Below, piece after piece: positions 7,124 through 15,666 of a DNA stretch of 64,000 nt; position 1 is the first letter of the stretch, and the number at the start of each line of letters is the position of its first letter. Position numbers and translations under genes: made by a program. The stretch is taken from positions 8,508,601 through 8,572,600 of the forward strand of contig NC_014666.1 in assembly GCF_000166135.1 (NCBI RefSeq). The letters run 5' to 3'. The stretch comes from Pseudofrankia inefficax. Lineage in GTDB: Bacteria > Actinomycetota > Actinomycetes > Frankiales > Frankiaceae. The notes below the pieces were generated by a model, which saw nothing but the letters and a program-made list of their open reading frames with translations, did not search any database and was not told where the DNA came from.

Positions 7124-8079
7124 CCGCGCCCGCGGCTGACACTGTCGACCGAGGCGGCACCGGCGGCGAGTGGGCCGGCAGGCGCGAAGGCACCCCGTAC
7201 GGGGCCTCCCGCCGCTCGACGTCCGTTCGCGTACTCGCGGCGTTGGCCTGGCTGGAGGCCCGGCGTTACGTGTCGAACCCGCTGTTCGTCGTTGGCCTGG
7301 CCCTGACCGGGCTGATGATGTACTCGACGCTGCGCCACCCGATAAGCGACCTGAACGGCCTTCACAGCGCTCCGGCGATGTTCCTCGGGGTTTTCGGCAT
7401 CGCGATTGGCTTCCGGCTGAGCCAGGCACTCGACAGGACAGCCGAGACGCTGGCGGTGACGCCGACGCCGGCCCCCGTGCGGACGGCCGCGATGAGCCTG
7501 GCCGCGCTCGTGCCGTTCGTCTTCGGCGTTGGAAGCCTGCTGGCCCTCGTCGTCATGGAGCGACTGCGCGGCCCGGCCTTCGGCGTGTTCGGCCCGGCGG
7601 ACCAGGTCACCATCCTGGCCGGGCAGGTCGCGGTCTCGGCTTTGGGCGGCCCGCTGCTGGGCATCGCGGTCGCGCGCTGGGCCCGCACCCTGTGGGTTCT
7701 GCCCGTGGTGGTCGTCGCGATCGGCGTCTGGATCTTTGTGGTCACCGGGCTCGCCTACGCCTACCCGGGCTCGCTCCTGGTCGCCGCGCTGCGCCTGTTC
7801 GCGCCGTACGCCTACTTCTTCGACTCCCCCGGCGGCGAGGGGCAGGTCACGACCTGGCGGGGCTCGCCCGAGTACTTCCTCGGCTGGCAGCTCGCCCTGT
7901 GCGGCCTGACGTTTCTGACCGGGCTCGTGCGCGGCGCGACCGGCCCGGCCCGCCGCCGGCTGCTGGGCGCGCTGGGCGTCCTGCTCCTGACCGCGGCCGC
8001 GCTGTTCATCCTGGCCTTCACCGGCGGGCTGGGCCACGCGCTGGTCACGTACCCGGACGGGCACACCCGACCGTGGTGA
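7120..8079 (+). CDS. ABC-2-type transporter permease
   Basis: This 319-residue protein has a cytoplasmic N-terminus of about 40 residues followed by six predicted membrane helices (for example LFVVGLALTGLMMYSTL, FLGVFGIAIGFRL, LWVLPVVVVAIGVWIFVV, LLGALGVLLLTAAALFILAF). No ATPase motif is present. It is coupled to the ATPase by an ATGA overlap and is the obvious membrane partner. Sequence similarity to known permeases is low to the eye, so the assignment rests mainly on topology and gene order. Confidence 0.8.
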   Translation: MTAPAADTVDRGGTGGEWAGRREGTPYGASRRSTSVRVLAALAWLEARRYVSNPLFVVGLALTGLMMYSTLRHPISDLNGLHSAPAMFLGVFGIAIGFRLSQALDRTAETLAVTPTPAPVRTAAMSLAALVPFVFGVGSLLALVVMERLRGPAFGVFGPADQVTILAGQVAVSALGGPLLGIAVARWARTLWVLPVVVVAIGVWIFVVTGLAYAYPGSLLVAALRLFAPYAYFFDSPGGEGQVTTWRGSPEYFLGWQLALCGLTFLTGLVRGATGPARRRLLGALGVLLLTAAALFILAFTGGLGHALVTYPDGHTRPW

Positions 8080-8759
8080 CGACCGATGACCCGCCCGACG
8101 ACCGGCTTGCCGGCAGGCGCCGCGGGCGGTCCGGCGCCGGTCGGCTCCCGCAGCGCCCGGCGCTGGTCCTCCTGCGCGCCGTGCCGTGGCCGGCGATCGG
8201 GGCCGTCACCATCCTGGCGCTGACGCTCGGGATGGCCGGGGTCGCGCTGGCCCACGCGCCGTCCGGCCCCGCCCTTCTCGCCGCCGCCAGCGCGCTGTTC
8301 GCCGCCGCGGCCGCCTTCGCGCTGGACGAACCGGCCAGCGCCGTCGTGGACGTGACCCCGACCCGGCCGGCCCGCCTGGCCGGAGTCCGCGCCGCGGCCC
8401 TCATCCCATCGGCGACGGCCGCCTTTCTGCTGATCACCGCAATGGCCCTGCGGCATCCTGGCCTGTCCACACCGGCGATGGGCCTGGCCATGCTGGGAAA
8501 TCTGGTGCTGGGCTTCGCCGTCGCCGTCACTGCCCGCCGGCGCACCGGTGAGCCCGGCCCCGTGGCGGCGACGGCGCTGGCCCTGGCCCTGGTCGCGCTG
8601 CCGCGGGTGGGCCCGATCGGCCGACATGTGGAGACGTTCCCGGCAACCATCACCGAGCCGGGTGCCGTCTCGTCGAACGTCTGGTGGGCGACGGTCGGTG
8701 TGACCAGCCTGATGGCCATCGCGACGTCGCTGCGCGGGCTGGCGCGGTGGGCGGGATGA
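8076..8759 (+). CDS. Second membrane component of the sigma-linked ABC system
   Basis: This 227-residue protein starts at GTG 8076, inside the stop of the preceding permease (GTGA). A basic N-terminal tail of about 30 residues precedes six hydrophobic helices. Its C-terminal half has a conserved-looking loop around VETFPATITEPGAVSSNVWW. As the last gene of the five-gene operon, it is best read as the second half of a heterodimeric permease or an accessory membrane subunit. No family is recognised beyond that. Confidence 0.75.
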   Translation: MTTDDPPDDRLAGRRRGRSGAGRLPQRPALVLLRAVPWPAIGAVTILALTLGMAGVALAHAPSGPALLAAASALFAAAAAFALDEPASAVVDVTPTRPARLAGVRAAALIPSATAAFLLITAMALRHPGLSTPAMGLAMLGNLVLGFAVAVTARRRTGEPGPVAATALALALVALPRVGPIGRHVETFPATITEPGAVSSNVWWATVGVTSLMAIATSLRGLARWAG

Positions 8760-8907
8760 AGACGTCGCAGGACACGGCCGTGTCCACGACCATCCGGCAC
8801 TGACGCTGGGTTAGCACCGCAACGGCACGTGCGTGGCCACGTTCTTTGCTGTGAGCCGTGGCCTGCGCCGCCGGAATGCGTGGCGGGGCGGAGCTCTTGC
8901 TACGGAC
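8760..8907. other. Short spacer after the sigma-ABC operon
   Basis: This 148-base spacer contains no gene and no clear terminator. The start of the downstream PPOX gene at 8908 lacks an obvious ribosome site, so the promoter may lie here, but no -35/-10 pair stands out. Confidence 0.3.
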
Positions 8908-9339
8908 ATGACTGGCACGCCATTCGACCCGCACGAACTGCTCGCCGAAAGCCGGCTCGGTGTCCTCGCGACGATCAGGTCGGACGGCCGCCCGCAGCTT
9001 TCTCCCGTCCTGCCCTTCTACGACCGGGGGTCCGGCGTCCTCTATGTCTCGATGACCGAGGGACGTGCCAAGACGGCGAACCTGCGGCGGGACCCGCGAG
9101 CCGCGCTGGAGGTCACCCGTCCCGACGGCCGGGCCTGGGCCACCGCGGAAGGCGCGGTGACGCTCGTCGGGCCGGGTGCCGACCCGCACGGTTCCGAGGT
9201 CCAGGCGCTCGTCGACTACTACCGCGCCGCGGCGGGCGAGCACCCGGACTGGGACGAGTACCGGTCCGTGATGGTCGCCGACCGCAGGGTCCTCATGCGC
9301 ATGACGGTCGACCACGTGTACGGCGCCAACCTCGGCTGA
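8908..9339 (+). CDS. PPOX-class F420/FMN-dependent flavin-type protein
   Basis: This 143-residue, single-domain split-barrel protein is of the pyridoxamine-phosphate-oxidase-like class. The N-terminal LLAESRLGVLATIRSDGRPQ and following SPVLPFYD are typical of the F420-dependent TIGR03618-like group, as are RAKTANLRRDPRAALEV and the final DHVYGANLG. These proteins bind F420 or flavin and reduce small molecules such as quinones. ATG 8908 is chosen because homology begins there. It is convergent with the epoxide hydrolase and shares the terminator between them. Confidence 0.85.
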   Translation: MTGTPFDPHELLAESRLGVLATIRSDGRPQLSPVLPFYDRGSGVLYVSMTEGRAKTANLRRDPRAALEVTRPDGRAWATAEGAVTLVGPGADPHGSEVQALVDYYRAAAGEHPDWDEYRSVMVADRRVLMRMTVDHVYGANLG

Positions 9340-9357
9340 GAAGGCTCCGCCCCGCTG

Positions 9358-9375
9358 GACCAGTGGTCACTGGTC
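9358..9375. terminator. Short palindrome between convergent genes
   Basis: GACCAGTG-GT-CACTGGTC is a perfect 8-bp inverted repeat lying between the ends of the PPOX gene and the epoxide hydrolase gene. It could terminate both transcripts. There is no T-run, as is common in GC-rich genomes. Confidence 0.4.
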
Positions 9376-9391
9376 GGCTCGCGGAAGCGGG

Positions 9392-10504
9392 TCACCGCAG
9401 CGGCCGGAAGAATGCCCGAACGTCCTCCACGAAGAGGTCCGGCACTTCCATCGCGGGGAAGTGCCCCCCGCGGGAGAGTTCGGACCAGTGCACGATGTTG
9501 AAGAACCGCTCGGCGTGCGGCCGGAGTGACCGGACCAGTTCTCCCGGGTAGTTGGCCACTCCGGTCGGCACCAGGACCCGTCGCCGCGGCACCATCGTCT
9601 CCGGGGCCTGACGTCGTTCCCAGTACAGACGGGCCGAAGACGCTCCGGTGCGTGTCACCCAGTAGACCATCACGTTGGTCAGCATCTGGTCCTCCGTGAG
9701 GACGAGGCTGCCGCCGGACCGGTCGGTCCATTCGTAGAACTTCTCGATGATCCAGGCCGCCAGCCCGGCCGGCGAGTCGTCGAGCAGGTAGCCGATCGTC
9801 TGTGGCCTGGTCCCCTGAATCAGGTCGTAGCCACCGCCAGCGCGTCCCATCCGCCGCGCCCACGCGGTGGGGGGAGCGGCTGCCTCGCCGCTGGGCGGCG
9901 GCACGTTCATCAGGTTGACATGCAAGCCGAGGACGCGTTCTGGCCGGAGCTCGGCCATGTTGTAGGAGACGATCGCGCCCCAGTCCCCACCCTGGACGCC
10001 ATAGCGCTGGTAGCCGAGCCGGTCGGCGATCTCACCGAAGGCCGCGGCGATCCGCCTGGGGTTCCAGCCGGCCTGCGTGGTCGGACCGGAGAACCCGTAT
10101 CCGGGCAGCGAAGGCACCACCAGGTGGAACGCGTCGGCAGGGTCGGCCGGATCGGAGAGCGCGTCGAGCACGTCGAGAAACTCGACTACGGAGCCAGGCC
10201 AGCCGTGGGTCAGGAACAACGGGACAGCCGACGCGTGGCGCGACCGAATGTGCAGAAAGTGGAAACGCTGTCCCTCGACCGTCGTGGTGAACTGCTCGTA
10301 GCGGTTCAGCCGGGCTTCGTGGACCCGCCAGTCATAGGAGTCCAGCCAGTAGCGAATGATCTCCTGGAGCACCTCCGCGGGGAGCCCCTGCTCCCAGCCG
10401 ATGCCCGGTATCGCATTCGGCAGCCGGGCCCGCCGCAGGCGCTCGGCCAGGTCGGTGAGGACATCGTCCGGCACGTCGACCCGGAATGGATCTAGCGCTG
10501 TCAC
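9392..10504 (-). CDS. Epoxide hydrolase, alpha/beta-hydrolase fold with EHN domain
   Basis: This 370-residue enzyme should open epoxides to diols. An epoxide-hydrolase N-terminal (EHN) domain spans about residues 1-95 (FRVDVPDDVLTDLAERLRRA). The hydrolase core follows, with the oxyanion motif HGWPGS (100-105), nucleophile D174 in GGDWGA and catalytic His348 in RGGHF. Length and motif order match microsomal-type bacterial epoxide hydrolases. GTG 10504 is chosen because the family's N-terminus begins there; GTG 10528 is an in-frame alternative. It is monocistronic. Confidence 0.9.
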   Translation of the reverse strand: MTALDPFRVDVPDDVLTDLAERLRRARLPNAIPGIGWEQGLPAEVLQEIIRYWLDSYDWRVHEARLNRYEQFTTTVEGQRFHFLHIRSRHASAVPLFLTHGWPGSVVEFLDVLDALSDPADPADAFHLVVPSLPGYGFSGPTTQAGWNPRRIAAAFGEIADRLGYQRYGVQGGDWGAIVSYNMAELRPERVLGLHVNLMNVPPPSGEAAAPPTAWARRMGRAGGGYDLIQGTRPQTIGYLLDDSPAGLAAWIIEKFYEWTDRSGGSLVLTEDQMLTNVMVYWVTRTGASSARLYWERRQAPETMVPRRRVLVPTGVANYPGELVRSLRPHAERFFNIVHWSELSRGGHFPAMEVPDLFVEDVRAFFRPLR

Positions 10505-10609
10505 GCGCGCGATGCTACCGAAGACCACTGAGCTCAGGTCACGCCGACGATCTGGCCACAGATGGCTACCGCCGCCCCGGCCGGGCACGCGCCACCACCT
10601 CGATGCCGG

Positions 10610-10684
10610 TGATCGCCGTTTGCGCCCTCCAGTGGTTGCGGAAACGCCCTGATCACGACCACCCGAGGGCGAAAACCGCGATCA
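10610..10684. repeat. 75-bp imperfect palindromic repeat, copy 1
   Basis: The arms TGATCGCCGTTTGCGCCCTC and, on the other strand, TGATCGCGGTTTTCGCCCTC are near-identical and run inward for about 32 bases each. The same 75-bp element occurs at 26282-26356 and 39425-39499. It can fold into a long cruciform or RNA hairpin. All copies lie outside recognised conserved genes. Confidence 0.75.
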
Positions 10685-10844
10685 AGGGCCACCCGCCAGG
10701 GGCGAGGCCGGCCGCCAGAGCCGTGGGGATCTCGGCGCCTCGGCTCCAGTCCGGGTCCGTGCGGTGCCGGTTCTCCTCGAACCGGCACCGCCAACGCTCG
10801 AATGCATGAGTCGTCGAGGTGTCGAGCACGAGCCAAGGCTGCAT
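10653..10844 (-). CDS. Doubtful small protein ending inside the palindromic repeat
   Basis: A 63-codon leftward frame from ATG 10844 has codon use like real genes and reads WLVLDTSTTHAFERWRCRFE in its first part. No ribosome site is seen and no family is recognised. Its last ten codons (IAVFALGWS and stop) are supplied by the 75-bp repeat, so it may be a degraded gene end captured by the repeat. Confidence 0.25.
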   Translation of the reverse strand: MQPWLVLDTSTTHAFERWRCRFEENRHRTDPDWSRGAEIPTALAAGLAPGGWPLIAVFALGWS

Positions 10845-10896
10845 GGCGACGCGCCGCGCACACCCGGCCTGTCGGATTGACGACCCGGAACGCAAA

Positions 10897-10928
10897 CGGG
10901 GTTCGGGCGCCGTGGCGCCCGAACCCCG
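10897..10928 (-). terminator. Strong hairpin terminator after the DUF11 protein gene
   Basis: CGGGGTTCGGGCGCC pairs perfectly with GGCGCCCGAACCCCG across a 2-base centre. The 15-bp stem lies eight bases beyond the stop codon of the leftward surface-protein gene. Confidence 0.85.
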
Positions 10929-10935
10929 CCGCGAA

Positions 10936-13182
10936 TCAGCCGCCGCTGTTGGTCGTCGTGAAGGTCACCGACGAGCTCACGGACTGCTGAACGTAGTTGC
11001 TATCTCCGTTCGAGACGAATGTCGCGGTAATGGTGTAGACGTCGATCTGGAGATCGCTGATTTTCAACGTCAGCACCGTCAGGTTCGCCGTCGGGTCGAA
11101 CGCCGGGACGAACGGGCAGGGGTTACCACTCTGCGTCTGACAGGCCCAGACGACCACGCCGGTAGGCGCTGGGGCCGACGCGTTGTCGGCGTTGGCGAAG
11201 AACGCAGTCCAGCTCAGGTTGCCCGGGTCGCCGAGGTCGACGTTGTCGGACGGGGGGTTGTTGGGGTCAGGGCTGATCACGACCGTGACCGGCGCCGGCT
11301 GCGAGGTCTCGACCGCCTGTGCCGCGTAGGAGGCGGAGGACGCGTTCGTGGCGGTCGCCGCGACGTTGACCGTCTGCGCACCAGCGGAGACATTCCCGGC
11401 CAGGGCACTGACCGTGAGCGTCGCGCTGGCGCCAGGTGCCAGGTCACCGATCGTCCAGGTGCTCGTCCCCTGGTCGAAAGCCGTCGAGCTTGACGGCGTC
11501 ACCGTCGGCGACACCAGGCCGGTCGGAACGTCGACGCTGGCGGAAACGCCCGTCGCGGTGATGGCGCTGGTGTTCTTCACCGTCGCCGTGAACGTGACGT
11601 CGGTGTAGTAGGCCGGCGAGCTGTTGCTGACCGACACCGCGACCGCGAGGTCGGACTTCGTCGGCGGCGGAGGCGTGTACGTGGGCGTGAAGGTGCTGAC
11701 CGCGCTCGCCACGTCCTGGACGTAGTTGCCGTTCGCGGGGTCGGGGGTGAAGAACGCGTACAGAGTGGTCTCGCTGATCGGCAGCCCAGTGGTCGAGAGT
11801 GACAGCGTCGGGCCGTCGAACGAGGCGATTCCGCAGGGCTCGCCGTTGGCGCCGATGCAGCTCCAGCGGAACGTCCCGGCCGGTGCCGGCGCCGCGGGGT
11901 TGGCGGCGTTGGCGGCCGAAGCGCTCCAGCTGACCGTGCCGGGAACGCCGACGTCGATCGGGTCGGGGTTGGCCGGGTTCGGGGTGATGGTGACCGCGAT
12001 CGCTGCCGGCTTGGGGATCTCGGTCGCCGACGCCGTGTTGTTCGCCGGGTTCGGGTCGGTCGTCGTCGAGGTGACGGTGGCGTTGACGGTCTGAGCGCCG
12101 AGGGCGACGTCACCCGCGAGGCCGCTGATCGTCAGGGTGGCGCTGGCACCGGCGGCCAGGCTCCCGACCGTCCAGGTACCGGACGCCTGGTTGTAGGTGG
12201 TGGAACCGGACGGGGTCCCGACGGGTGACCCGACCCCGGCGGGGACCGCGACGTGCACGGCGACGCCGGTCGCCGCGGCCGTGGCGCTGGTGTTCGTCAC
12301 CGTGGTCGTGAAGGACACGCTCGTGTAGTAGGTCGGCGTGGCGGTGGAGACGATCTCCGTGACGGCCAGGTCGGCGCTGGTCTGCGTCGTCCCGCCGACG
12401 GTCAGTGTCGCCGTCGCCTTGATCTTGCCGCTGGTCGCCGTGACGGTGTGGGCGCCGGCCTTGCTCGCGGTGCAGACCGCGCCGGTGCACTTGCCATCCG
12501 GGGTGATCCCGAAGGTGACCTTGCCCAGGGCGGCGGAGCTGAGCGCGTTGCCGGCCGCGTCATACCCCGCGACGGTGTACGCCTGGCTCCCACCAGCGGC
12601 GATCGTCGCCGTCGCCGGGCTGATCTTCAGGGTGGCCAGCGGGCCAGGCTTGATCTGGACCGTGTCGGCCCCGGTGAAGGCGACCGGAGACGAGCCCGTC
12701 GGCGTGAAGGTGGCCGGGAACTCGTACACGCCCACCGGGCCAGGCACGGTGACGTTGGTCATGAGAATGGCCCCGACCTTGCCCGCCGCGCAGTTCGTGG
12801 CGATGGACAGGATGGTCGAGCCGTTGGCCTGGGACGCCGTACCGGAAACGCTGAAACGTGCGCAGGTCGAGGCCGTGAGCACATTCCCCGGCGCCGTCAG
12901 CGCGCCGGTCCGCGGCGCGGAGAAGCCCTTCGGGACGACGATCTTGATCGTGCCGGTCACGGAGGCCTTCGCGGGCGCCGCGTAGGACCAGCCCAGCGCG
13001 ACGCCGTGGGCGCCGCTGTCGGCCTGCCCGGTCACGAGCTTCAGAGTCCCGGGACTGGCCGGCGCGGCGACCGCGGCACCTCCGACCAGGGCGGTGATCC
13101 CGACCGCGGCACCCGCGACCACGGCCCCCCGTTTGAGCCAGCCGACCCCCCGCGGCCGGCCACGCGCGAAACTAATGCCCAT
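10936..13182 (-). CDS. Secreted surface protein with tandem DUF11 and Ig-like modules
   Basis: This 748-residue protein has a basic N-terminus and hydrophobic signal peptide (KRGAVVAGAAVGITALVGGA, likely cleaved after AVAA-PA), and is Thr/Ala/Ser-rich thereafter. Two copies of a DUF11/CARDB-type module begin with SDLAVTEI near residue 270 and SDLAVAVS near 515. Each is followed by an Ig-like domain with paired cysteines. There is no LPxTG motif or C-terminal membrane helix, so it is probably secreted or loosely held. The start at ATG 13182 is preferred because GGGGGAAAG lies six bases upstream; ATG 13200 is the alternative. Confidence 0.85.
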   Translation of the reverse strand: MGISFARGRPRGVGWLKRGAVVAGAAVGITALVGGAAVAAPASPGTLKLVTGQADSGAHGVALGWSYAAPAKASVTGTIKIVVPKGFSAPRTGALTAPGNVLTASTCARFSVSGTASQANGSTILSIATNCAAGKVGAILMTNVTVPGPVGVYEFPATFTPTGSSPVAFTGADTVQIKPGPLATLKISPATATIAAGGSQAYTVAGYDAAGNALSSAALGKVTFGITPDGKCTGAVCTASKAGAHTVTATSGKIKATATLTVGGTTQTSADLAVTEIVSTATPTYYTSVSFTTTVTNTSATAAATGVAVHVAVPAGVGSPVGTPSGSTTYNQASGTWTVGSLAAGASATLTISGLAGDVALGAQTVNATVTSTTTDPNPANNTASATEIPKPAAIAVTITPNPANPDPIDVGVPGTVSWSASAANAANPAAPAPAGTFRWSCIGANGEPCGIASFDGPTLSLSTTGLPISETTLYAFFTPDPANGNYVQDVASAVSTFTPTYTPPPPTKSDLAVAVSVSNSSPAYYTDVTFTATVKNTSAITATGVSASVDVPTGLVSPTVTPSSSTAFDQGTSTWTIGDLAPGASATLTVSALAGNVSAGAQTVNVAATATNASSASYAAQAVETSQPAPVTVVISPDPNNPPSDNVDLGDPGNLSWTAFFANADNASAPAPTGVVVWACQTQSGNPCPFVPAFDPTANLTVLTLKISDLQIDVYTITATFVSNGDSNYVQQSVSSSVTFTTTNSGG

Positions 13183-13303
13183 TTGCTTTCCCCCAGCCAT
13201 ATGTGACACCGACCGCCAACCGTATCGGAACGGCGACAAGCCAGAGTGCTATCCGGATGGCCAGCACGGGAAGCTCTGGGCGGCGCCCAAACCCCAGACA
13301 ACG

Positions 13304-13327
13304 CCTGACCCCCAGTTGGGGGTCAGG
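13304..13327 (-). terminator. Hairpin terminator after the lipoprotein gene
   Basis: CCTGACCCCC-AGTT-GGGGGTCAGG is a perfect 10-bp stem with a tetraloop, about 60 bases beyond the stop of the leftward substrate-binding lipoprotein gene and upstream of the surface protein gene. Confidence 0.75.
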
Positions 13328-13389
13328 GAAATGGGAGCAGCCGCACGACTTCTCTCCGGATCACTCCGTGCACGCCGCGCCGGGCCCGG

Positions 13390-14661
13390 CTATTGAGTTG
13401 GGACGACCTGGCCGCACCAGAATCCGTCGTGTTCGAGGGCGGCCGGCGGGGGGACCGCGGTAAAGCTGCGGCCGGTGGGGTCGGCCTTGACGAAGTTCTC
13501 GCAGAGCTGGGGCTCTTTGGGCTTGGAAAGGTCCACGGGTGGCATCAGGCCGCTGCCGGTGAAGTCCGTGACCTGGCGCAGCCTGTCGATGAAGGTGGCG
13601 CGGGTCGGGCAGGGGCCAGCCAGCTGGAGGCCCTTGATCATCTCGTCGGCCGCCACGTAGGAGGCGATCGCGATCTCGTCGCTCGGGTCTCTCAGCTCGG
13701 GCGAGTAGGTGGCCATCGCGTTGCTGTACGTCTTCATCGCGGGGGACGTCGGGGCCGCGAAGGTCGAGATGGTCGACAGCCCAGCCATCTTGGAGCCGAA
13801 GGTCGTGAGGAGGGAGGCGCTGAAACCGCCCGCGTTGAGAGCGACCTTGATCGGGATCCCGAGGCTCATCGCCTGGGAGTAGATGTCGACGAAGTCGGCG
13901 CCCTGCGCGGTGCCGACCAGCGCGTCGGCTCCCGACTGCTGTAGTTCGGCGGCGATGTTCGAGGCGCTGCTCATCCCGTGGGTGAACTTGACCTGGTCGA
14001 CCACCTGGACGCCGCGGCTCTGCAGACTGGCGGCAAGCGCCGCGATCAGGTTCGGTGACGTGGCCGCGCTCGGGTCGATGACGATGACGGCTTTTGTGCC
14101 GCCCTCGGCTTTCACATAGTCGCCGTACGTCGAGACGGTCCCTTTGTTGAACAGGTTGCCGAAGTGGAAGACGTTGGGGAAGTCGCTCCAGTCCGCGCTG
14201 GAGGCGAACCCGGTGACCGGGACGTTCTTCGACTGCAGCCAGGTCGCCGCACCGTCGAGGACCACCGTCAGCGCGACCAGGCCGAAGACCTGTTGGGTGT
14301 CGACGAGGTCGTGCGCCGCCAGCGAGAATCCCGACGGGGTGGTCTGGTCGTCACCCCAGACGAGGTCGATCCTGCGGCCGTTGACACCGCCGTGGGCGTT
14401 CTGCAGGTCGACACGGGCCTGGACCGCGCTGCGCGACCCGCCGAACATGTCCGCGATCTCGGCGGGGCCGGTGTCGGGCTGGATCAGGCCGATCTTGATA
14501 GCGTTCGCCGTCACGCCCGGTGCCTGGGTGGTGCAGTGGTTCACGCTCTGGTTGGCCGCGACGGGCGACCCACCGCACCCGGCGAGCGCGGTGGACACGA
14601 TCGCGATCACTGCGGCAAGAGCGACGGCGACCCTACGGCCGTGTAATCGAGGCAGGTCCAT
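13390..14661 (-). CDS. ABC transporter substrate-binding lipoprotein (branched-chain amino acid type)
   Basis: This 423-residue protein carries a lipoprotein signal with the lipobox LAGC (Cys29) and then a Peripla_BP_6-type (LivJ-like) fold: IKIGLIQPDTGP at the mature start, DLQNAHGGVNGRRIDLVWGD, and later VFGLVALTVV. It should bind a small ligand outside the membrane. No permease or ATPase genes flank it, so it is an orphan binding protein that may share a transporter or act as a sensor. ATG 14661 has GGGAGG ten bases upstream. A terminator follows the gene. Confidence 0.85.
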   Translation of the reverse strand: MDLPRLHGRRVAVALAAVIAIVSTALAGCGGSPVAANQSVNHCTTQAPGVTANAIKIGLIQPDTGPAEIADMFGGSRSAVQARVDLQNAHGGVNGRRIDLVWGDDQTTPSGFSLAAHDLVDTQQVFGLVALTVVLDGAATWLQSKNVPVTGFASSADWSDFPNVFHFGNLFNKGTVSTYGDYVKAEGGTKAVIVIDPSAATSPNLIAALAASLQSRGVQVVDQVKFTHGMSSASNIAAELQQSGADALVGTAQGADFVDIYSQAMSLGIPIKVALNAGGFSASLLTTFGSKMAGLSTISTFAAPTSPAMKTYSNAMATYSPELRDPSDEIAIASYVAADEMIKGLQLAGPCPTRATFIDRLRQVTDFTGSGLMPPVDLSKPKEPQLCENFVKADPTGRSFTAVPPPAALEHDGFWCGQVVPTQ

Positions 14662-14969
14662 GAAGTGGTGCCTCCCATCGTTACGCGAATGATCTCTTCG
14701 CGCTCTCGGTTCAGGCTGGATCCGGTGTGGCCGAGCCGCGAGCCGGGCGGCATGCAGCGGCGTGGCCCCGGGCGACCCAACGGGCCGGCGACGTCGTGAC
14801 ATCGCCGACTCAGCGGCGCGGGTTGCGCGGCACGACGACCCGGACCGCCCCACACGCCGTGTCCCCTACGTCGTGTCGTTTGGCAGTCGCCTAAGTGATG
14901 CTGGACGCAATGTGTAACACGCGGCCGGGCGGGCCGGCAAGGCCCGGCGCCGAGGCGGGCCGGCGGCGG
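14662..14969. other. Intergenic region upstream of the lipoprotein gene
   Basis: These 308 bases lie between the lipoprotein start and the end of the TetR gene. No gene is supported. The lipoprotein promoter must lie here, but no clear -35/-10 pair is recognised. Confidence 0.4.
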
Positions 14970-15599
14970 TTATTTCGCGCGCGGGGAGGACTTCTTTCGC
15001 CCGGCTCGGTCGCCGGCCTCGGCCCGCGCGGAGTCCGTCAGGGCGAGCAGCATGCGCTCGGCGGCCTCCAGCGCCTCGCTCGGATCGGCCTCGTCCGGCC
15101 GGACCTCGCTCAGGGCGGTGAGCACCCCGTCCATCGCGCCGCCGACCAGCGCGACCACGACGTCGTCGGGCGAGCGACCGAGATCCCGGGCGAGTGAGAG
15201 GACGGTGGCCCGCCGCCCCTCCAGGCTCTCGGCGCTCTGGGCACCGCGCAGCGTCGGATTGGCCCGAACCATGGCGTGGTGCAGGCTGCGCACCTCGCCA
15301 TGGGTACCGATCTCGTCCTCCAGCCAGCGGCGGAAGACGTCCAGCGTCGTGTCGCCGTCCTGGCGCTCGGCCAGGGTGTCGTTGAACCGCTTGGCGGCGT
15401 CGGCCTGGTAGGCGAGCGCGAGGTCACGCTTGGAGGCGAAGTACAGCGACACGGTGCGGGGGGAGACCTCCGCGTCGTCGGCGATCTGGGCGATGGGCGT
15501 GGACTCGTAGCCCTGCTCCGCGAAGAGCCGCAGGGCGCTGAGCACGACCGCCGCGCGCCGCTTCGCGCGGGTCCGGTCCCGCAAAGTCAGCTCGCTCAT
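14970..15599 (-). CDS. TetR-family transcriptional repressor
   Basis: This 209-residue protein has an N-terminal TetR DNA-binding domain at about residues 12-58 (AALRLFAEQGYESTPIAQIA... VSPRTVSLYFASKRDL) and a helical ligand-binding part ending in a basic tail (GRKKSSPRAK). It is divergent from the amidohydrolase gene, with two matching palindromes between them, so it very likely represses both itself and the amidohydrolase/acyl-CoA dehydrogenase genes. A TAGGTT -10 box six bases before ATG 15599 suggests a leaderless transcript. Confidence 0.9.
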   Translation of the reverse strand: MSELTLRDRTRAKRRAAVVLSALRLFAEQGYESTPIAQIADDAEVSPRTVSLYFASKRDLALAYQADAAKRFNDTLAERQDGDTTLDVFRRWLEDEIGTHGEVRSLHHAMVRANPTLRGAQSAESLEGRRATVLSLARDLGRSPDDVVVALVGGAMDGVLTALSEVRPDEADPSEALEAAERMLLALTDSARAEAGDRAGRKKSSPRAK

Positions 15600-15636
15600 G
15601 CTGCAAACCTACCGTCCCAAGCATGACTGCAGTCCA

Positions 15637-15650
15637 CGGTAACTTTACCG
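15637..15650. promoter_or_regulatory. TetR operator 1
   Basis: CGGTAA-CT-TTACCG is a perfect 6-bp inverted repeat. It shares both arms with operator 2, 34 bases away, in the divergent region between the TetR gene and the amidohydrolase gene. Confidence 0.75.
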
Positions 15651-15666
15651 AGGACAGTGGTTACAG

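Noticed and set aside
9920-10495. 191-codon plus-strand gene opposite the epoxide hydrolase
   Set aside because: The epoxide hydrolase has all catalytic motifs on the minus strand; the opposite frame has no resemblance to known proteins.
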